Of a stretch of 64,000 bases of DNA, positions 16,771 to 26,811 are shown in pieces; the stretch's first letter is position 1; every line of letters starts with the position of its first letter. This DNA comes from Mycolicibacterium insubricum (GTDB taxonomy: Bacteria > Actinomycetota > Actinomycetes > Mycobacteriales > Mycobacteriaceae): assembly GCF_010731615.1 (NCBI RefSeq), contig NZ_AP022618.1, positions 2,356,001 to 2,420,000 on the forward strand, written 5' to 3'. The position numbers were made by a program, and so were the translations under genes. The notes below the pieces were generated by a model that saw only the letters and a program-made list of their open reading frames with translations, was not told the origin of the DNA and made no database searches.

Positions 16771-17397
16771 GTGACCACCGATAACGCCGCCGGACACCCC
16801 GGCGGGGGATTCAACATGCCGGAGCCCACCGCCCAGGGCGGCCCGGACTACGGCAGGTTCATCGAGGCGGTGCGGGCCATCCAGGACCACGCCCGCGCCG
16901 TCGATGCCCCCGACGACGTGATCAGCACCGCCGCGGACCTGCTCGAACAGATATCGGTGTTGCTCGCGCCCTACGACGCCGACGAATGGTCCTCCCCGTC
17001 GGGCCGCCGCTTCGATCTGCCCAACCGCGGCAACGTGCTGGGCGTACCCGCCGAACTCACCCCCGTCGACGAGAACACGGTGACCGGCTGGGTCCGCTTC
17101 TCCCGGTTCCACCTGGGCCGCAACGGCGCCGCCCACGGCGGCACCCTCGGGCTGCTGTTCGACTCGGTGCTCGGTTACACCGCCGCCGTGCTCACCGGTG
17201 AGTTCACCCAGCGCACCGCCTACCTACACATCGACTACCGGGCGATCGTCCCGGTCCAGAAGCGGCTCGACATCGTGGCCCGGTTGCGCTCGCAGGAAGG
17301 CCGTAAGACCGTCGTCGAGGCGCAGCTCTACGACGGCGACAAGCTGCTGACCGAGGCTCACGCACTGTTCCTGAAGCTGAAGCCGGGCCAGCCGTGA
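16771..17397 (+). CDS. PaaI-type hotdog thioesterase
   Basis: 208 aa from GTG 16771. Seen: an N-terminal helical part of about 95 residues, then a hotdog domain with FHLGRNGAAHGGTLGLLFDS, where the HGG turn and the Asp on the following helix are the usual catalytic surface of PaaI-like acyl-CoA thioesterases, and TAYLHIDYRAIVPV. Two starts compete: GTG 16771, which includes a glycine-rich lead that looks like part of the protein, and ATG 16816, which has a good GGGGGA ribosome binding site 6 bp upstream. The substrate is unknown. It precedes thrS by 79 bp on the same strand. Confidence 0.8.
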   Translation: MTTDNAAGHPGGGFNMPEPTAQGGPDYGRFIEAVRAIQDHARAVDAPDDVISTAADLLEQISVLLAPYDADEWSSPSGRRFDLPNRGNVLGVPAELTPVDENTVTGWVRFSRFHLGRNGAAHGGTLGLLFDSVLGYTAAVLTGEFTQRTAYLHIDYRAIVPVQKRLDIVARLRSQEGRKTVVEAQLYDGDKLLTEAHALFLKLKPGQP

Positions 17398-17476
17398 CGG
17401 GAAGCCGGGACCGTCCGCGACTGGTCCGGGCGGATAGCATGATCAACGCCCACCCCCCCTACCCGAAAGAGCAGCC

Positions 17477-19531
17477 ATGAGTGCCCCCGCCGAACCCGAC
17501 GCCGTATCGACGCTCCGGGTGCCGGCCGGGACTACCGCCGGTGCCGCGGTCCGCGAAGCCGGACTGCCCGGGCGTGGCGACCCACGCGCCGTCGTCGTGG
17601 TCGCCGAACTCGACGGCACCGTGCGCGACCTGAGCTGGATCCCGCAGACCGACGCCGAGGTCACCCCGGTCGCCGCGGACACCGAGACGGGGCGTTCGGT
17701 GATCCGGCATTCGGCGGCCCACGTGCTGGCCCAGGCCGTCCAGGACCTGTTCCCGTCCGCCAAGCTGGGCATCGGACCGCCGATCACCGACGGCTTCTAC
17801 TACGACTTCGACGTCGCCGAGCCGTTCACCCCGGAGGATCTGGAGAAGCTGGAAAAGCGGATGCGCCAGATCGTCAAGGACGGTCAGCTGTTCGACCGGC
17901 GCGTCTACGCCTCCAAGGACGAGGCCCGCGCGGAGCTGGCCGGCGAGCCCTACAAGCTCGAGCTCGTCGACGACAAGTCCGGCGACTCCGACATCATGGA
18001 GGTCGGCGGCGACGAGCTGACCGCCTACGATAACCTCAATCCGCGCACCCGCGAACGCATCTGGGGCGATCTGTGCCGTGGGCCGCACATCCCGACCACG
18101 CGCTACATCCCGGCGTTCAAACTGCTGCGCAGCTCCGCGGCGTACTGGCGCGGCGACCAGAGCAACGCCAGTCTGCAGCGCGTCTACGGCACCGCGTGGG
18201 AATCGCAGGAAGCGCAGGATCGGCACCTGGAACTCATCGAGGAAGCTCAGCGCCGCGACCACCGCAAGCTCGGTGCCGAGCTGGACCTGTTCAGCTTCCC
18301 CGACGAAATCGGTTCCGGTCTGGCCGTTTTCCATCCGCGCGGCGGTGTGGTCCGCTCCGAGATGGAAGACTACTCACGGCGTAAGCACATTGCGGCCGGC
18401 TACCAGTTCGTCAACACCCCGCACATCACCAAGGAACAGCTCTACGTCACCTCCGGCCATCTGGAGTGGTACGCCGACGGCATGTACCCGGCCATGCACC
18501 TGGACGCCGAGTACAACCCGGACGGCTCCGTCCGCAAGCCCGGGCAGAACTACTACCTCAAGCCGATGAACTGCCCGATGCACCACCTGATTTACCGGTC
18601 CCGCGGGCGCTCGTACCGGGAACTTCCGTTGCGGCTCTTCGAATTCGGCAGCGTCTACCGCAAGGAGATGTCCGGCGTCGTGCACGGGCTGACCCGGGTC
18701 CGCGGTATGACCCAGGACGACGCGCACATCTACGTCACCCGCGAGCAGATGCGCGACGAGCTGGCCTCGCTGCTGGGCTTCGTGCTGGAGCTGCTGGCCG
18801 ACTTCGGCCTCGACGACTTCTACCTGGAGCTGTCCACCAAGGATCCCGACAAGTACGTGGGCTCCGACGAAATGTGGGACGAGGCCACCGAGACGCTGCG
18901 CGAGGTGGCCGAGTCCTCCGGCCTGACCCTGGTGCCCGATCCGGGCGGGGCGGCGTTCTACGGGCCCAAGATCTCCGTGCAGGTGCGTGACGCGCTGGGC
19001 CGCAACTGGCAGATGTCGACGATCCAGCTCGACTTCAACATGCCCGAGCGGTTCGACCTGGAGTACACCGCCGCCGACGGCAGCCGGCAGCGGCCGGTGC
19101 TGATCCACCGCGCACTGTTCGGCTCCATCGAGCGGTTCTTCGGGGTGCTCACCGAGCACTACGCCGGAGCGTTCCCCGCCTGGCTGGCGCCGGTGCAGGT
19201 GGTTGGCATCCCGGTCGCCGACGAGCACATCGGCTACCTCGAGGCGGTGGTGACTGCGTTGCGCGGCAATGGGATTCGCGCCGAGGTCGACGCCAGTGAC
19301 GACCGGATGGCGAAGAAGATCGTCAACCAGACGAACCTGAAGGTGCCGTTCATGCTGCTCGCCGGCGACCGCGACGTGGAGGCCGGGGCGGTCTCCTTCC
19401 GGTTCGCCGACCGCACCCAGATCAACGGCGTGCCCCGCGAAGCGGCGGTCGCCGCCATCACCGACTGGGTGCAGGCCCGGCGCAACGAGGCGCCCACCGC
19501 GGAGCTGCTCGACGTCAGCGAGGCGACGTGA
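17477..19531 (+). CDS. thrS: Threonyl-tRNA synthetase
   Basis: 684-aa class II synthetase charging tRNA-Thr. Seen: N-terminal TGS domain, the editing domain around residues 75-240 ([18 protein letters not shown], the HxxxH-type editing motif), the catalytic core with [12 protein letters not shown] (zinc-binding Cys), [20 protein letters not shown] (motif 2), MTQDDAHIY, and motif 3 with [15 protein letters not shown], then the anticodon-binding domain. Length is standard. ATG start with a GAAAGAG site. The stop overlaps the GTG of the HIT-protein gene (GTGA), so thrS leads a tightly coupled six-gene set with the PIM genes, as in other mycobacteria. Confidence 0.98.
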   Translation: MSAPAEPDAVSTLRVPAGTTAGAAVREAGLPGRGDPRAVVVVAELDGTVRDLSWIPQTDAEVTPVAADTETGRSVIRHSAAHVLAQAVQDLFPSAKLGIGPPITDGFYYDFDVAEPFTPEDLEKLEKRMRQIVKDGQLFDRRVYASKDEARAELAGEPYKLELVDDKSGDSDIMEVGGDELTAYDNLNPRTRERIWGDLCRGPHIPTTRYIPAFKLLRSSAAYWRGDQSNASLQRVYGTAWESQEAQDRHLELIEEAQRRDHRKLGAELDLFSFPDEIGSGLAVFHPRGGVVRSEMEDYSRRKHIAAGYQFVNTPHITKEQLYVTSGHLEWYADGMYPAMHLDAEYNPDGSVRKPGQNYYLKPMNCPMHHLIYRSRGRSYRELPLRLFEFGSVYRKEMSGVVHGLTRVRGMTQDDAHIYVTREQMRDELASLLGFVLELLADFGLDDFYLELSTKDPDKYVGSDEMWDEATETLREVAESSGLTLVPDPGGAAFYGPKISVQVRDALGRNWQMSTIQLDFNMPERFDLEYTAADGSRQRPVLIHRALFGSIERFFGVLTEHYAGAFPAWLAPVQVVGIPVADEHIGYLEAVVTALRGNGIRAEVDASDDRMAKKIVNQTNLKVPFMLLAGDRDVEAGAVSFRFADRTQINGVPREAAVAAITDWVQARRNEAPTAELLDVSEAT

Positions 19532-20052
19532 CCGAGCCGGACCGCCTGCAGAGGCTGTGGACGCCCTACCGGATGGACTACATCGTTGGGGCGGTCAAGG
19601 ACCGTTCCGGCTCGGCCGCCTCCACGCAGCCGTTCACCGACATCCCGCTGATGGGCGACGAAGAGGGCCTGGTGGTCGCCCGCGGTGAACTCGTCTACGC
19701 CGTACTCAACCTCTACCCGTACAACCCGGGCCACCTGATGGTGGTGCCGTATCGCCGGGTCGCCGAGCTGGAGGACCTTACCGACGCCGAGTCCGCCGAG
19801 CTGATGGCGTTCACCCAGCGCGCGATCCGGGTGATGAAGGCCGTTTCCCGCCCCGACGGCTTCAACGTCGGGCTGAACCTGGGCAAACCCGCCGGTGGTT
19901 CGCTGGCCGAGCACCTGCACATGCACGTCGTTCCGCGGTGGTCCGGGGACGCGAACTTCATCACCGTCATCGGCGAGGCCAAGGTGATCCCGCAGCTGCT
20001 GCGCGACACCCGCACACTGCTCGCCACGGAATGGGCGGCGCAGACGTCGTGA
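19528..20052 (+). CDS. HIT-family nucleotide hydrolase/phosphorylase
   Basis: 174 aa. Seen: the histidine triad HLHMHVVP with its upstream G-G-S-L-A-E and the [16 protein letters not shown] strand-loop typical of branch HIT proteins. The mycobacterial orthologue at this locus (Rv2613c) is reported as a diadenosine tetraphosphate phosphorylase, so the likely substrate is AppppA, a by-product of aminoacyl-tRNA synthetases, which makes its linkage to thrS meaningful. GTG start overlaps the thrS stop, and the stop overlaps the pgsA start in the same way. Confidence 0.93.
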   Translation: MTEPDRLQRLWTPYRMDYIVGAVKDRSGSAASTQPFTDIPLMGDEEGLVVARGELVYAVLNLYPYNPGHLMVVPYRRVAELEDLTDAESAELMAFTQRAIRVMKAVSRPDGFNVGLNLGKPAGGSLAEHLHMHVVPRWSGDANFITVIGEAKVIPQLLRDTRTLLATEWAAQTS

Positions 20053-20726
20053 GCGACATCTACTTCCTCACCCGGGCGGCCTATTCCAAGCTGTCCCGGC
20101 CGGTGGCCCGCGCCGCGCTCAAACTCGGCTTCACGCCCGACGCGATCACCCTGCTGGGTACCGCGGGCCTGGTGGCGACCGCGTTGACAATGTACCCGAG
20201 GGGCGAGCTGTTCATCGGGTCGTTCGTGATCTGGTTCTTCGTGCTGGCCGACATGCTCGACGGCGCGATGGCCCGGGAACGCGGCCACGGCAGCCGCTTC
20301 GGCAGCGTGCTGGATGCCACCTGCGACCGGATCAGCGACGGCGCGGTGTTCGCCGCGCTGGCCTGGTGGGCGGGCTACGGGCTGGGATCCAAATCGCTGG
20401 TGATCGCCACCGTGATCTGCCTGGTCACCTCGCAGGTCATCTCCTATGTGAAGGCCCGCGCCGAGGCCAGCGGTCTGCGCGGCGACGGCGGCTGGATCGA
20501 ACGCCCGGAGCGGCTGATCATCGTGCTGGTCGGTGCCTGCTTCTCCGATATCCCCGGCCACCCGCAACCGCTGGTCCTGGCGATCGCCATGTGGGGACTG
20601 GCCGCGCTGAGCCTGATCACCGTCGCCCAGCGGGTGTACTCGGTACGGACTTCGCCGGGCGCGACCGATCCGGTTCCGTTGGACAGCGCCGCCCCCGACA
20701 GTCCGATGCCCGGGCCCGCGACGTGA
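20049..20726 (+). CDS. pgsA1: Phosphatidylinositol phosphate synthase (CDP-alcohol phosphatidyltransferase)
   Basis: 225-aa integral membrane enzyme joining CDP-diacylglycerol and inositol-1-phosphate to make phosphatidylinositol phosphate, precursor of PI, PIMs and lipoarabinomannan. Seen: the CDP-alcohol motif with Asp68, Asp71-Gly72, Ala75-Arg76, Gly85, Asp89 and Asp93 (the two metal and CDP ligands plus catalytic Asp), and about six membrane segments. The GTG start overlaps the HIT stop. It is followed by an acyltransferase and pimA with overlapping or close starts, so precursor and first PIM steps are made from one message. C-terminal tail is Pro/Ala-rich. Confidence 0.95.
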   Translation: MSDIYFLTRAAYSKLSRPVARAALKLGFTPDAITLLGTAGLVATALTMYPRGELFIGSFVIWFFVLADMLDGAMARERGHGSRFGSVLDATCDRISDGAVFAALAWWAGYGLGSKSLVIATVICLVTSQVISYVKARAEASGLRGDGGWIERPERLIIVLVGACFSDIPGHPQPLVLAIAMWGLAALSLITVAQRVYSVRTSPGATDPVPLDSAAPDSPMPGPAT

Positions 20727-21634
20727 GCGGAATCGGCGAGCGGATCAGCGACCTCGGGTACGCGGCGGGCTGGCAGCTCGTCCGCGCCCTCCCCGACCCG
20801 GTGGCCCGCACCGCATTCGACCTCGGGGCCCGCTACGCCGCGCGCGGCGACGGCCCCGAGCAGCTGCGCCGCAACCTGGCCCGGGTCCTCGGCGTGGCCC
20901 CCGCCGCGGTGCCCGACGCCCTGATCCTGGCGTCGCTGGAGTCCTACGCCCGGTACTGGCGTGAGGTGTTCCGGCTGCCGTCGATGGACCAGGACAAACT
21001 GCGCGTCCAACTGGAGGGCGTCCTGCGCGGCCGGGAACACTTCGACGCGGCCCTGGCCGGCGGTACGGGCATGATTCTTGCCCTGCCGCACAGCGGCAAC
21101 TGGGACATGGGCGGCTTCGCCGTCGTGGCGCGCTACGGCCGATTCACCACCGTCGCCGAACGCCTGAAACCGGAATCGCTGTACCGGCGATTCCTGGAGT
21201 TCCGGGAATCCCTCGGCTTCGAGATCGTCCCGCTGACCGGTGGGGACCGGCCGCCGATGGAGGTACTGGCCGACCGGCTGCGGGCCAACGGCATGATCGC
21301 CCTGCTGGCCGACCGCGACCTGACCCGGCGTGGGGTCGAGGTGGAGTTCTTCGGCGAGCAGACCCGGATGCCGGCCGGCCCGGCGCGACTGGCCGTCGAA
21401 ACCGGCGCCCCGCTGCATCCCACGCACTGCTGGAACACACCGGACGGCTGGGTCGTCGACGTCCTGCCCGCGTTGGACACCAGTTCCGGTGACGTCGCGA
21501 CCATCACCCAGGCGCTGGCCGACGTGTTCGCCGAACGGATCGCCGCGCATCCGCAGGACTGGCACATGCTGCAGCCGCAGTGGATCGCCGACCTGTCCGA
21601 CGAGCGCCGGGCCCGACTCGCCGAGCCGAGCTGA
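20723..21634 (+). CDS. patA: PIM acyltransferase PatA
   Basis: 303 aa, LpxL/HtrB-like acyltransferase that in mycobacteria transfers palmitoyl from acyl-CoA to the mannose of PIM1/PIM2 on the cytoplasmic side. Seen: the HX4D catalytic motif as HSGNWD (His123, Asp128), the following GGFAVVARYGRFTTVAERLKP, and the LLADRDLTRRGVEVEFFG segment that carries the second catalytic acid region of this family. GTG start overlaps the pgsA1 stop. No strong membrane helix, in keeping with a peripheral enzyme bound through an amphipathic N-terminus. Confidence 0.93.
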   Translation: MSGIGERISDLGYAAGWQLVRALPDPVARTAFDLGARYAARGDGPEQLRRNLARVLGVAPAAVPDALILASLESYARYWREVFRLPSMDQDKLRVQLEGVLRGREHFDAALAGGTGMILALPHSGNWDMGGFAVVARYGRFTTVAERLKPESLYRRFLEFRESLGFEIVPLTGGDRPPMEVLADRLRANGMIALLADRDLTRRGVEVEFFGEQTRMPAGPARLAVETGAPLHPTHCWNTPDGWVVDVLPALDTSSGDVATITQALADVFAERIAAHPQDWHMLQPQWIADLSDERRARLAEPS

Positions 21635-21650
21635 GCAAACAGGAATCCTG

Positions 21651-22778
21651 ATGCGCATCGGAATGGTCTGCCCCTATTCGTTCGACGTCCCCGGCGGGGT
21701 GCAGGCCCATGTCCTGCAGCTGGCCGAGGTGTTCCGCGAGCGCGGGCACACCGTCAGCGTCCTGGCGCCGTCCTCGCGCGGCGCGAGCCTGCCGGATTTC
21801 GTCGTGTCCGGCGGCAAGGCCGTGCCCATCCCGTACAACGGTTCGGTGGCGCGGTTGCGGTTCGGGCCGGCCACCCACCGCAAGGTGAAGAAATGGATCG
21901 GCGACGGGCACTTCGACGTCCTGCACCTGCACGAACCGAACGCGCCGAGCCTGTCGATGCTGGCCCTGCAGGCCGCCGAGGGACCGATCGTGGCGACGTT
22001 TCACACCTCGACCACCAAGTCTCTGACGCTGTCGGTGTTCGGCGCGGTGCTGCGGCCCTATCACGAAAAGATCATCGGCCGCATCGCGGTGTCCGACCTG
22101 GCCCGGCGCTGGCAGATGGAGGCACTGGGGTCGGATGCGGTGGAGATTCCCAACGGGGTCCCGGTCGCCGCGTTCGCCGAGGCGCCCCTGTTGGCGGGCT
22201 ATCCGCGCCCGGGACGGTCGGTGCTGTTCCTCGGCCGGTTCGACGAACCGCGCAAGGGGATGGACGCGCTAATGGCGGCGCTACCGGCGCTGGTGGCGCA
22301 CTACCCGGACCTGGAGCTGCTGATCGTCGGCCGCGGTGACGAGCAGGCGCTGACCGAATCCGCCGGCGACCTCGCCGGCCATCTGCGTTTCCTCGGGCAG
22401 GTGTCCGACGAGGAAAAGGCGTCGGCGCTGCGCAGCGCAGACGTCTACGTCGCGCCCAATACCGGCGGCGAGAGCTTCGGCATCGTGCTGGTGGAGGCGA
22501 TGGCTGCCGGGACCCCGGTGGTCGCCAGCGACCTGGACGCCTTCCGCCGGGTGCTGCGCGACGGTGAGTGCGGCGTGCTGGTGCCCATCGGCGACGCCGA
22601 TGCGCTCGCCCGGGCCGTCATCGGCGTCATCGACGACGGCGCCGAGCGCGACGCGCTGGTGACCGCGGCGACGGCGGCGGTGGCGCGCTACGACTGGTCA
22701 GTGGTGGCCGACCAGATCATGCGGGTTTACGAGACCGTCGCCGCGCCCGGTGTCAGCGTGACGGTGGCCGGCTCATGA
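21651..22778 (+). CDS. pimA: Phosphatidyl-myo-inositol mannosyltransferase PimA
   Basis: 375-aa GT4 retaining glycosyltransferase (GT-B fold) that transfers mannose from GDP-mannose to the 2-position of inositol in PI, the first committed step of PIM synthesis. Seen: N-terminal acceptor loop PYSFDVPGGVQAHVLQL with Gly15-Gly16, VATFHTSTTKSL, then FLGRFDEPRKGMDALMAALP with the conserved Arg and Lys that bind the GDP-mannose diphosphate, and the E-x7-E motif in GGESFGIVLVEAMAAGTPVV. ATG at 21651 lies 16 bp after the patA stop. The stop overlaps the next ATG (ATGA). Confidence 0.96.
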   Translation: MRIGMVCPYSFDVPGGVQAHVLQLAEVFRERGHTVSVLAPSSRGASLPDFVVSGGKAVPIPYNGSVARLRFGPATHRKVKKWIGDGHFDVLHLHEPNAPSLSMLALQAAEGPIVATFHTSTTKSLTLSVFGAVLRPYHEKIIGRIAVSDLARRWQMEALGSDAVEIPNGVPVAAFAEAPLLAGYPRPGRSVLFLGRFDEPRKGMDALMAALPALVAHYPDLELLIVGRGDEQALTESAGDLAGHLRFLGQVSDEEKASALRSADVYVAPNTGGESFGIVLVEAMAAGTPVVASDLDAFRRVLRDGECGVLVPIGDADALARAVIGVIDDGAERDALVTAATAAVARYDWSVVADQIMRVYETVAAPGVSVTVAGS

Positions 22779-23797
22779 TGGTCTGGCTGCTCGTCGCGCT
22801 GCTGGTCCTGGTCATCGTGGTGCTGCTGGTGCTCGGCACCTGGGCCTTCCAGACCGCCAACCGGCTGGACCGGCTGCACGTGCGCTACGACCTGTCCTGG
22901 CAGGCCCTCGATGCGGCCCTGGCCCGACGCGCCGTGGTGGTGCGCGCCATCGCCGCCGACGCCTACCCGGGCACAACGGAAGGCCGGAAGCTGACGATGC
23001 TGGCCGACATCGCCGAGCGGGCCCCGCGGTCACTGCGCGAGCAGGGGGAGAACGAGCTGTCCGCGGGCCTGTCGATGATCGACACCGCCGTGCTGCCGGC
23101 TCCGCTGGTGGCCGAGCTGGCCGATGCCGAGGCCCGGGTGCTGTTGGCGCGGCGGTTCCACAACGACGCCGTACGCGACACCCTGGCGCTGCGGGACCGC
23201 ACCCTGGTCCGGCGCCTGCACCTGGGCGGACACGCGGCCGCGCCCCACTACTTCGAAATCGCCGAGCGCATCGGCGAGGTTGCCGCTGCGGCCGATCCGC
23301 GCACGTCGGCGCGGATCGTGCTGCTCGACGAGTCCGGAGCTGTGCTGCTGCTGTGCGGGTCCGATCCGGCTCAGCCCGACGGCCAGGCGCGGCGCTGGTG
23401 GTTCACCGTCGGTGGCCAGGTGCTCGCCGGTGAAGAGCTCGCCGACGCCGCGGTTCGCGAGCTGGCCGAGGAGACCGGGCTGATCGCCGACGCCGCGGGA
23501 CTGCTCGGGCCGCTGTGGCGCCGGGAATCGGTGATCGACTTCAACGGTTCGGTGATGCGCAGCCGGGAGTTCTACTTCGTTTACCGCACAATGCGTTTCG
23601 AGCCGTCAATACATGGGCGCACCGCGCTGGAGCGCCGCTACATCCACGGCCACCGCTGGTGCGACGCCGACGCCATCGCCGAGCTCGCCGCGTCGGGGGA
23701 GACGGTGTACCCGCTGCAGCTCGGCGAGTTGCTGGACGCGGCGCGCCAAGCCGCCGAGGCCGGTGCGAGCCCCGGCGAGCCGATGGCGATCCGCTGA
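22775..23797 (+). CDS. Membrane-anchored LemA-like/Nudix hydrolase fusion
   Basis: 340 aa. Seen: a single N-terminal membrane helix (MVWLLVALLVLVIVVLLVLG), a helical, Ala/Arg-rich region (about 25-150) resembling LemA-type antiparallel helices, then a Nudix domain with a complete Nudix box (GQVLAGEELADAAVRELAEE followed by TGL) and MRSREFYFVYRT. Hydrolysis of a nucleoside diphosphate derivative is expected; the substrate is unknown. Its position as last gene of the PIM operon, ATGA-coupled to pimA, suggests a role at the membrane in GDP-mannose or CDP-lipid housekeeping, but this is inference. The stop is 7 bp from the convergent membrane protein gene. Confidence 0.85.
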   Translation: MMVWLLVALLVLVIVVLLVLGTWAFQTANRLDRLHVRYDLSWQALDAALARRAVVVRAIAADAYPGTTEGRKLTMLADIAERAPRSLREQGENELSAGLSMIDTAVLPAPLVAELADAEARVLLARRFHNDAVRDTLALRDRTLVRRLHLGGHAAAPHYFEIAERIGEVAAAADPRTSARIVLLDESGAVLLLCGSDPAQPDGQARRWWFTVGGQVLAGEELADAAVRELAEETGLIADAAGLLGPLWRRESVIDFNGSVMRSREFYFVYRTMRFEPSIHGRTALERRYIHGHRWCDADAIAELAASGETVYPLQLGELLDAARQAAEAGASPGEPMAIR

Positions 23798-23804
23798 TCG
23801 CTGT

Positions 23805-24620
23805 TCAGGCCCTCGGCGCGGGTCCGTACGGCGGCGGTCCCAGCGGCCCCGGTCCGTGCGGGGGTGGCGGCGCCGCGGGCGCGGACGGCACCGTGGGTAT
23901 GGCGGTGACCCGTCGGTCGCGCCACAGCCCCACCACGCCGGCGATCAGCGCCGCGACGGCAAGGGTGAACAGGATGAAGCCGAAGTTGATCGACACCTCG
24001 ATCATGGAGTTGATGTCGGCGTCCGAGTCGTCACCGAGTCCGCTGGCCGCCGAACTCGCACCGTTGAAGTAGTTGATCAGGCCGATCAGCCAGCACACGA
24101 CCAGGCCGGCGGCCACGCCGACCAAACCGGCCAGTCGCTTCATCGGCACCGGGCGACGGGCCAGCAGAGGCCACGCCAGCCAGGAGCCCGCAGCGATCAG
24201 CAGCAGCGGCAGCACCATCCAGACGGTTTTGAAGGGGCTCGCGTCTATGTTCATAGACCCGATCAACGGGATGTCGGCCGACACCGTCGTCCAGCGCATG
24301 AACAGGGACAGCAGCGCGAATACCAGGCCGCCGTAGATCAGTCCGGCCGGCAGCATCGCCTTGGACACGCCCATGCTGCGCAATGCGGCCGCGGCCTGGT
24401 TCACCGCGGCAGGCATGGGGACACCGACGGCTTGGGTGACATCGCCGGACGATGCGGGCGGTGGTCCGGCGGCCGGCGGGGGCCCGTAGGTTGGCGGGGC
24501 GCCGGGTGCAGGCCCCGGCGGCGCGGACGGCGGTGCGGGAGTGTTCCACTGATGTCCGTCCCAGTAACTCTGGGCGCCGCGCGCGTCGCGGTACCAACCC
24601 GCGGGAAGTTCAGTGGTCAT
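23805..24620 (-). CDS. DUF2510-containing membrane protein
   Basis: 271 aa. Seen: an N-terminal DUF2510 motif (LPAGWYRDARGAQSYWDGHQ), which is a short WW-like module common in actinobacterial membrane proteins; a Pro/Gly/Ala-rich linker (about 28-60); four membrane segments (GLIYGGLVFALLSLFM, MVLPLLLIAAGSWLAWPLLA, LAGLVGVAAGLVVCWLIGLI, FGFILFTLAVAALIAGVVGL) with a polar loop of Asp and Ser between the third and fourth; and a Pro-rich tail. ATG 24620 has a perfect AAGGAGG site. Function unknown; single gene, convergent to the Nudix gene. Confidence 0.8.
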   Translation of the reverse strand: MTTELPAGWYRDARGAQSYWDGHQWNTPAPPSAPPGPAPGAPPTYGPPPAAGPPPASSGDVTQAVGVPMPAAVNQAAAALRSMGVSKAMLPAGLIYGGLVFALLSLFMRWTTVSADIPLIGSMNIDASPFKTVWMVLPLLLIAAGSWLAWPLLARRPVPMKRLAGLVGVAAGLVVCWLIGLINYFNGASSAASGLGDDSDADINSMIEVSINFGFILFTLAVAALIAGVVGLWRDRRVTAIPTVPSAPAAPPPPHGPGPLGPPPYGPAPRA

Positions 24621-25053
24621 GGTGGTCCTCCTTCCGGCTGCCGCGCGGGCCGAAGCCGGCGCGACGAACGGCAACTCAGCGATACTCCGTGCAGCGAAAG
24701 CTGAATCACAATGCAGTGGACTCAGCGGGTGAACGCCGCCTTCCCGGCGTCGGGGCATACGCGGTCCATCGGTGCAGGTTCGGCAGTCCGCTCACCCCCT
24801 ACCACGGGCTCAACACGGCAGCACGCCGGTGCGACGTCCCTTACCAACCATGGGATATCGCGGCGATCACCGGCGGAAGCGACCGGAGGACATTCGGGGT
24901 GAATCGGCAGCGGTCTGCCAGCGGACTCCCAGCACCGCCCCTGCACGTGGCGGCCCGCTGGCGATCGCCGGCCGCTCAGCACCGGCCGGACATTCGGCGC
25001 GCGGTGTTCACCTTTAGACTGACTGGTAACCCCACGCTAAGGAGAAAATCGCA
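24621..25053. other. Intergenic region between DUF2510 gene and pdxS
   Basis: About 430 bp upstream of both divergent genes. Open frames here lack ribosome binding sites and protein-like composition, and I saw no hairpin-terminator, repeat or riboswitch. The pdxS side carries a plausible -10 hexamer TAGACT at 25015-25020 and the AAGGAG ribosome binding site at 25039-25044; the DUF2510 side carries only its ribosome binding site. The remaining 300 bp are unexplained. Confidence 0.5.
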
Positions 25054-25971
25054 GTGAACAGCGCCGCCAATGGCCAGCCGGCCGGCACCGAGCAGACCGG
25101 AACCGCGCGGGTCAAGCGGGGGATGGCCGAGATGCTCAAGGGCGGGGTCATCATGGACGTCGTCACCCCCGAGCAGGCCCGCATCGCGGAGGCCGCCGGT
25201 GCCGTTGCGGTGATGGCGTTGGAGCGGGTGCCCGCGGACATCCGCGCCCAGGGCGGGGTGTCCCGGATGAGCGACCCGGACATGATCGAGGGCATCATCG
25301 ACGCCGTCACCATCCCGGTGATGGCCAAGGCCCGCATCGGCCACTTCGTCGAGGCGCAGATCCTCGCCGCCCTCGGTGTCGACTACATCGACGAATCCGA
25401 GGTGCTGACCCCGGCCGACTACAGCAACCACATCGACAAGTGGGCGTTCACGGTTCCGTTCGTCTGCGGCGCCACCAACCTCGGCGAGGCGCTGCGCCGG
25501 ATCACCGAGGGGGCGGCGATGATCCGCTCCAAGGGTGAGGCCGGCACCGGTGACGTCTCCAACGCCACCACCCACATGCGCAAGATTCTCGGCGAGATCC
25601 GTCGGTTGACCTCGATGGCCCCCGACGAGTTGTACGTCGCCGCCAAGGAGCTCCAAGCGCCCTATGACCTGGTGGTCGAGGTGGCTCGGGCCGGCAAGTT
25701 GCCGGTCACGCTGTTCACCGCCGGCGGCATCGCCACCCCGGCCGATGCGGCGATGATGATGCAGCTCGGCGCCGAGGGCGTGTTCGTCGGCTCCGGCATC
25801 TTCAAGTCCGGCGACCCGGCCGCCCGCGCTGCCGCCATCGTCAAGGCCACCACCTTCTACGACGATCCTGACGTGCTGGCCAAGGTGTCCCGCGGCCTCG
25901 GCGAGGCGATGGTCGGCATCAACGTCGACGACATTCCGGCGCCCCACCGGCTGGCCGAACGCGGCTGGTAG
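25054..25971 (+). CDS. pdxS: Pyridoxal 5'-phosphate synthase subunit PdxS
   Basis: 305-aa TIM-barrel synthase that builds PLP from ribose 5-phosphate, glyceraldehyde 3-phosphate and ammonia delivered by PdxT. Seen: [18 protein letters not shown], the catalytic-lysine strand [32 protein letters not shown], the glycine loop K-G-E-A-G-T-G-D, and phosphate-binding [15 protein letters not shown] and [14 protein letters not shown] start with AGGAG about 9 bp upstream. It heads a three-gene set with a thioesterase and pdxT, separated by 3 bp and an overlap. Confidence 0.98.
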   Translation: MNSAANGQPAGTEQTGTARVKRGMAEMLKGGVIMDVVTPEQARIAEAAGAVAVMALERVPADIRAQGGVSRMSDPDMIEGIIDAVTIPVMAKARIGHFVEAQILAALGVDYIDESEVLTPADYSNHIDKWAFTVPFVCGATNLGEALRRITEGAAMIRSKGEAGTGDVSNATTHMRKILGEIRRLTSMAPDELYVAAKELQAPYDLVVEVARAGKLPVTLFTAGGIATPADAAMMMQLGAEGVFVGSGIFKSGDPAARAAAIVKATTFYDDPDVLAKVSRGLGEAMVGINVDDIPAPHRLAERGW

Positions 25972-25974
25972 CCG

Positions 25975-26811
25975 GTGGCGATCGAGGAGATCCTCGACCT
26001 CGAACAACTCGAGGTCGATATCTACCGGGGCGCGGTGTTCAGCCCCGAATCGGGATTCCTGCAGCGCACGTTCGGTGGGCACGTCGCCGGGCAGTCGCTG
26101 GTCTCGGCCGTGCGGTCGGTTGAACCGCAGTTCCGGGTGCACTCCCTGCACGGCTACTTCCTGCGGCCCGGTGACGCCCGGGCGCCGACGATCTACCTGG
26201 TGGAACGCGTTCGCGACGGCGGATCGTTCGTCACCCGCCGGGTCTCGGCCGTCCAGCACGGCCAGACCATCTTCTCGATGGCGGCGTCGTTCCAGACCGA
26301 ACAGGCCGGTCCCGAACACCAGGACCCGGCCCCGTCCGCGCCGGACCCCGAGGACCTGCCGGGCTTCCGGACCGGCGGGTTCTTCGACGACGCGGGGTTC
26401 GCCCAGTTCGAGGAGTGGGACGTGCGGATCGTGCCCCGGTCCCAACTGACGCCTCTCCCGGGCAAGGTCAGCCCACAACAGGTGTGGTTCAGACACCGCG
26501 ACCGGCTGCCCGATGACCCGGTGCTGCACATCTGCGCGCTGGCCTACATGAGCGACCTGACGCTGCTCGGCTCGGCCCACGTCACGCACCTCGACGTGCA
26601 CCAGCACCTGATGGTGGCCTCACTGGACCACGCGCTGTGGTTCATGCGGGAGTTCCGGGCCGATGAATGGCTGCTCTACGACCAGTCCTCGCCGTCGGCG
26701 CACGGGGGACGGGCACTGTGCCAGGGCCAGATCTGGACCCGGGACGGACAGCTCGTCGCCTCGGTCATGCAGGAGGGCCTGACCCGGTTCCAGCGCGGCT
26801 ATCCCGAGTGA
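25975..26811 (+). CDS. tesB: Acyl-CoA thioesterase II (TesB)
   Basis: 278-aa double-hotdog thioesterase. Seen: first hotdog with [19 protein letters not shown] and [12 protein letters not shown]; second with [40 protein letters not shown] and [10 protein letters not shown]. The Asp of SLDHALWF, the Gln of VMQEG and the Ser/Thr of the DQSSPS loop correspond to the TesB catalytic trio. It hydrolyses acyl-CoAs to free acids, by family. It lies between pdxS and pdxT with 3 bp before and an overlap after, the same arrangement known from M. tuberculosis (tesB2). GTG start at 25975. Confidence 0.95.
   Translation: MAIEEILDLEQLEVDIYRGAVFSPESGFLQRTFGGHVAGQSLVSAVRSVEPQFRVHSLHGYFLRPGDARAPTIYLVERVRDGGSFVTRRVSAVQHGQTIFSMAASFQTEQAGPEHQDPAPSAPDPEDLPGFRTGGFFDDAGFAQFEEWDVRIVPRSQLTPLPGKVSPQQVWFRHRDRLPDDPVLHICALAYMSDLTLLGSAHVTHLDVHQHLMVASLDHALWFMREFRADEWLLYDQSSPSAHGGRALCQGQIWTRDGQLVASVMQEGLTRFQRGYPE

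Noticed and set aside
24976..26607. Long minus-strand open frame opposite pdxS and tesB
   Set aside because: Antisense artefact of high third-position GC; no ribosome binding site or recognisable domain, and it covers two certain genes.
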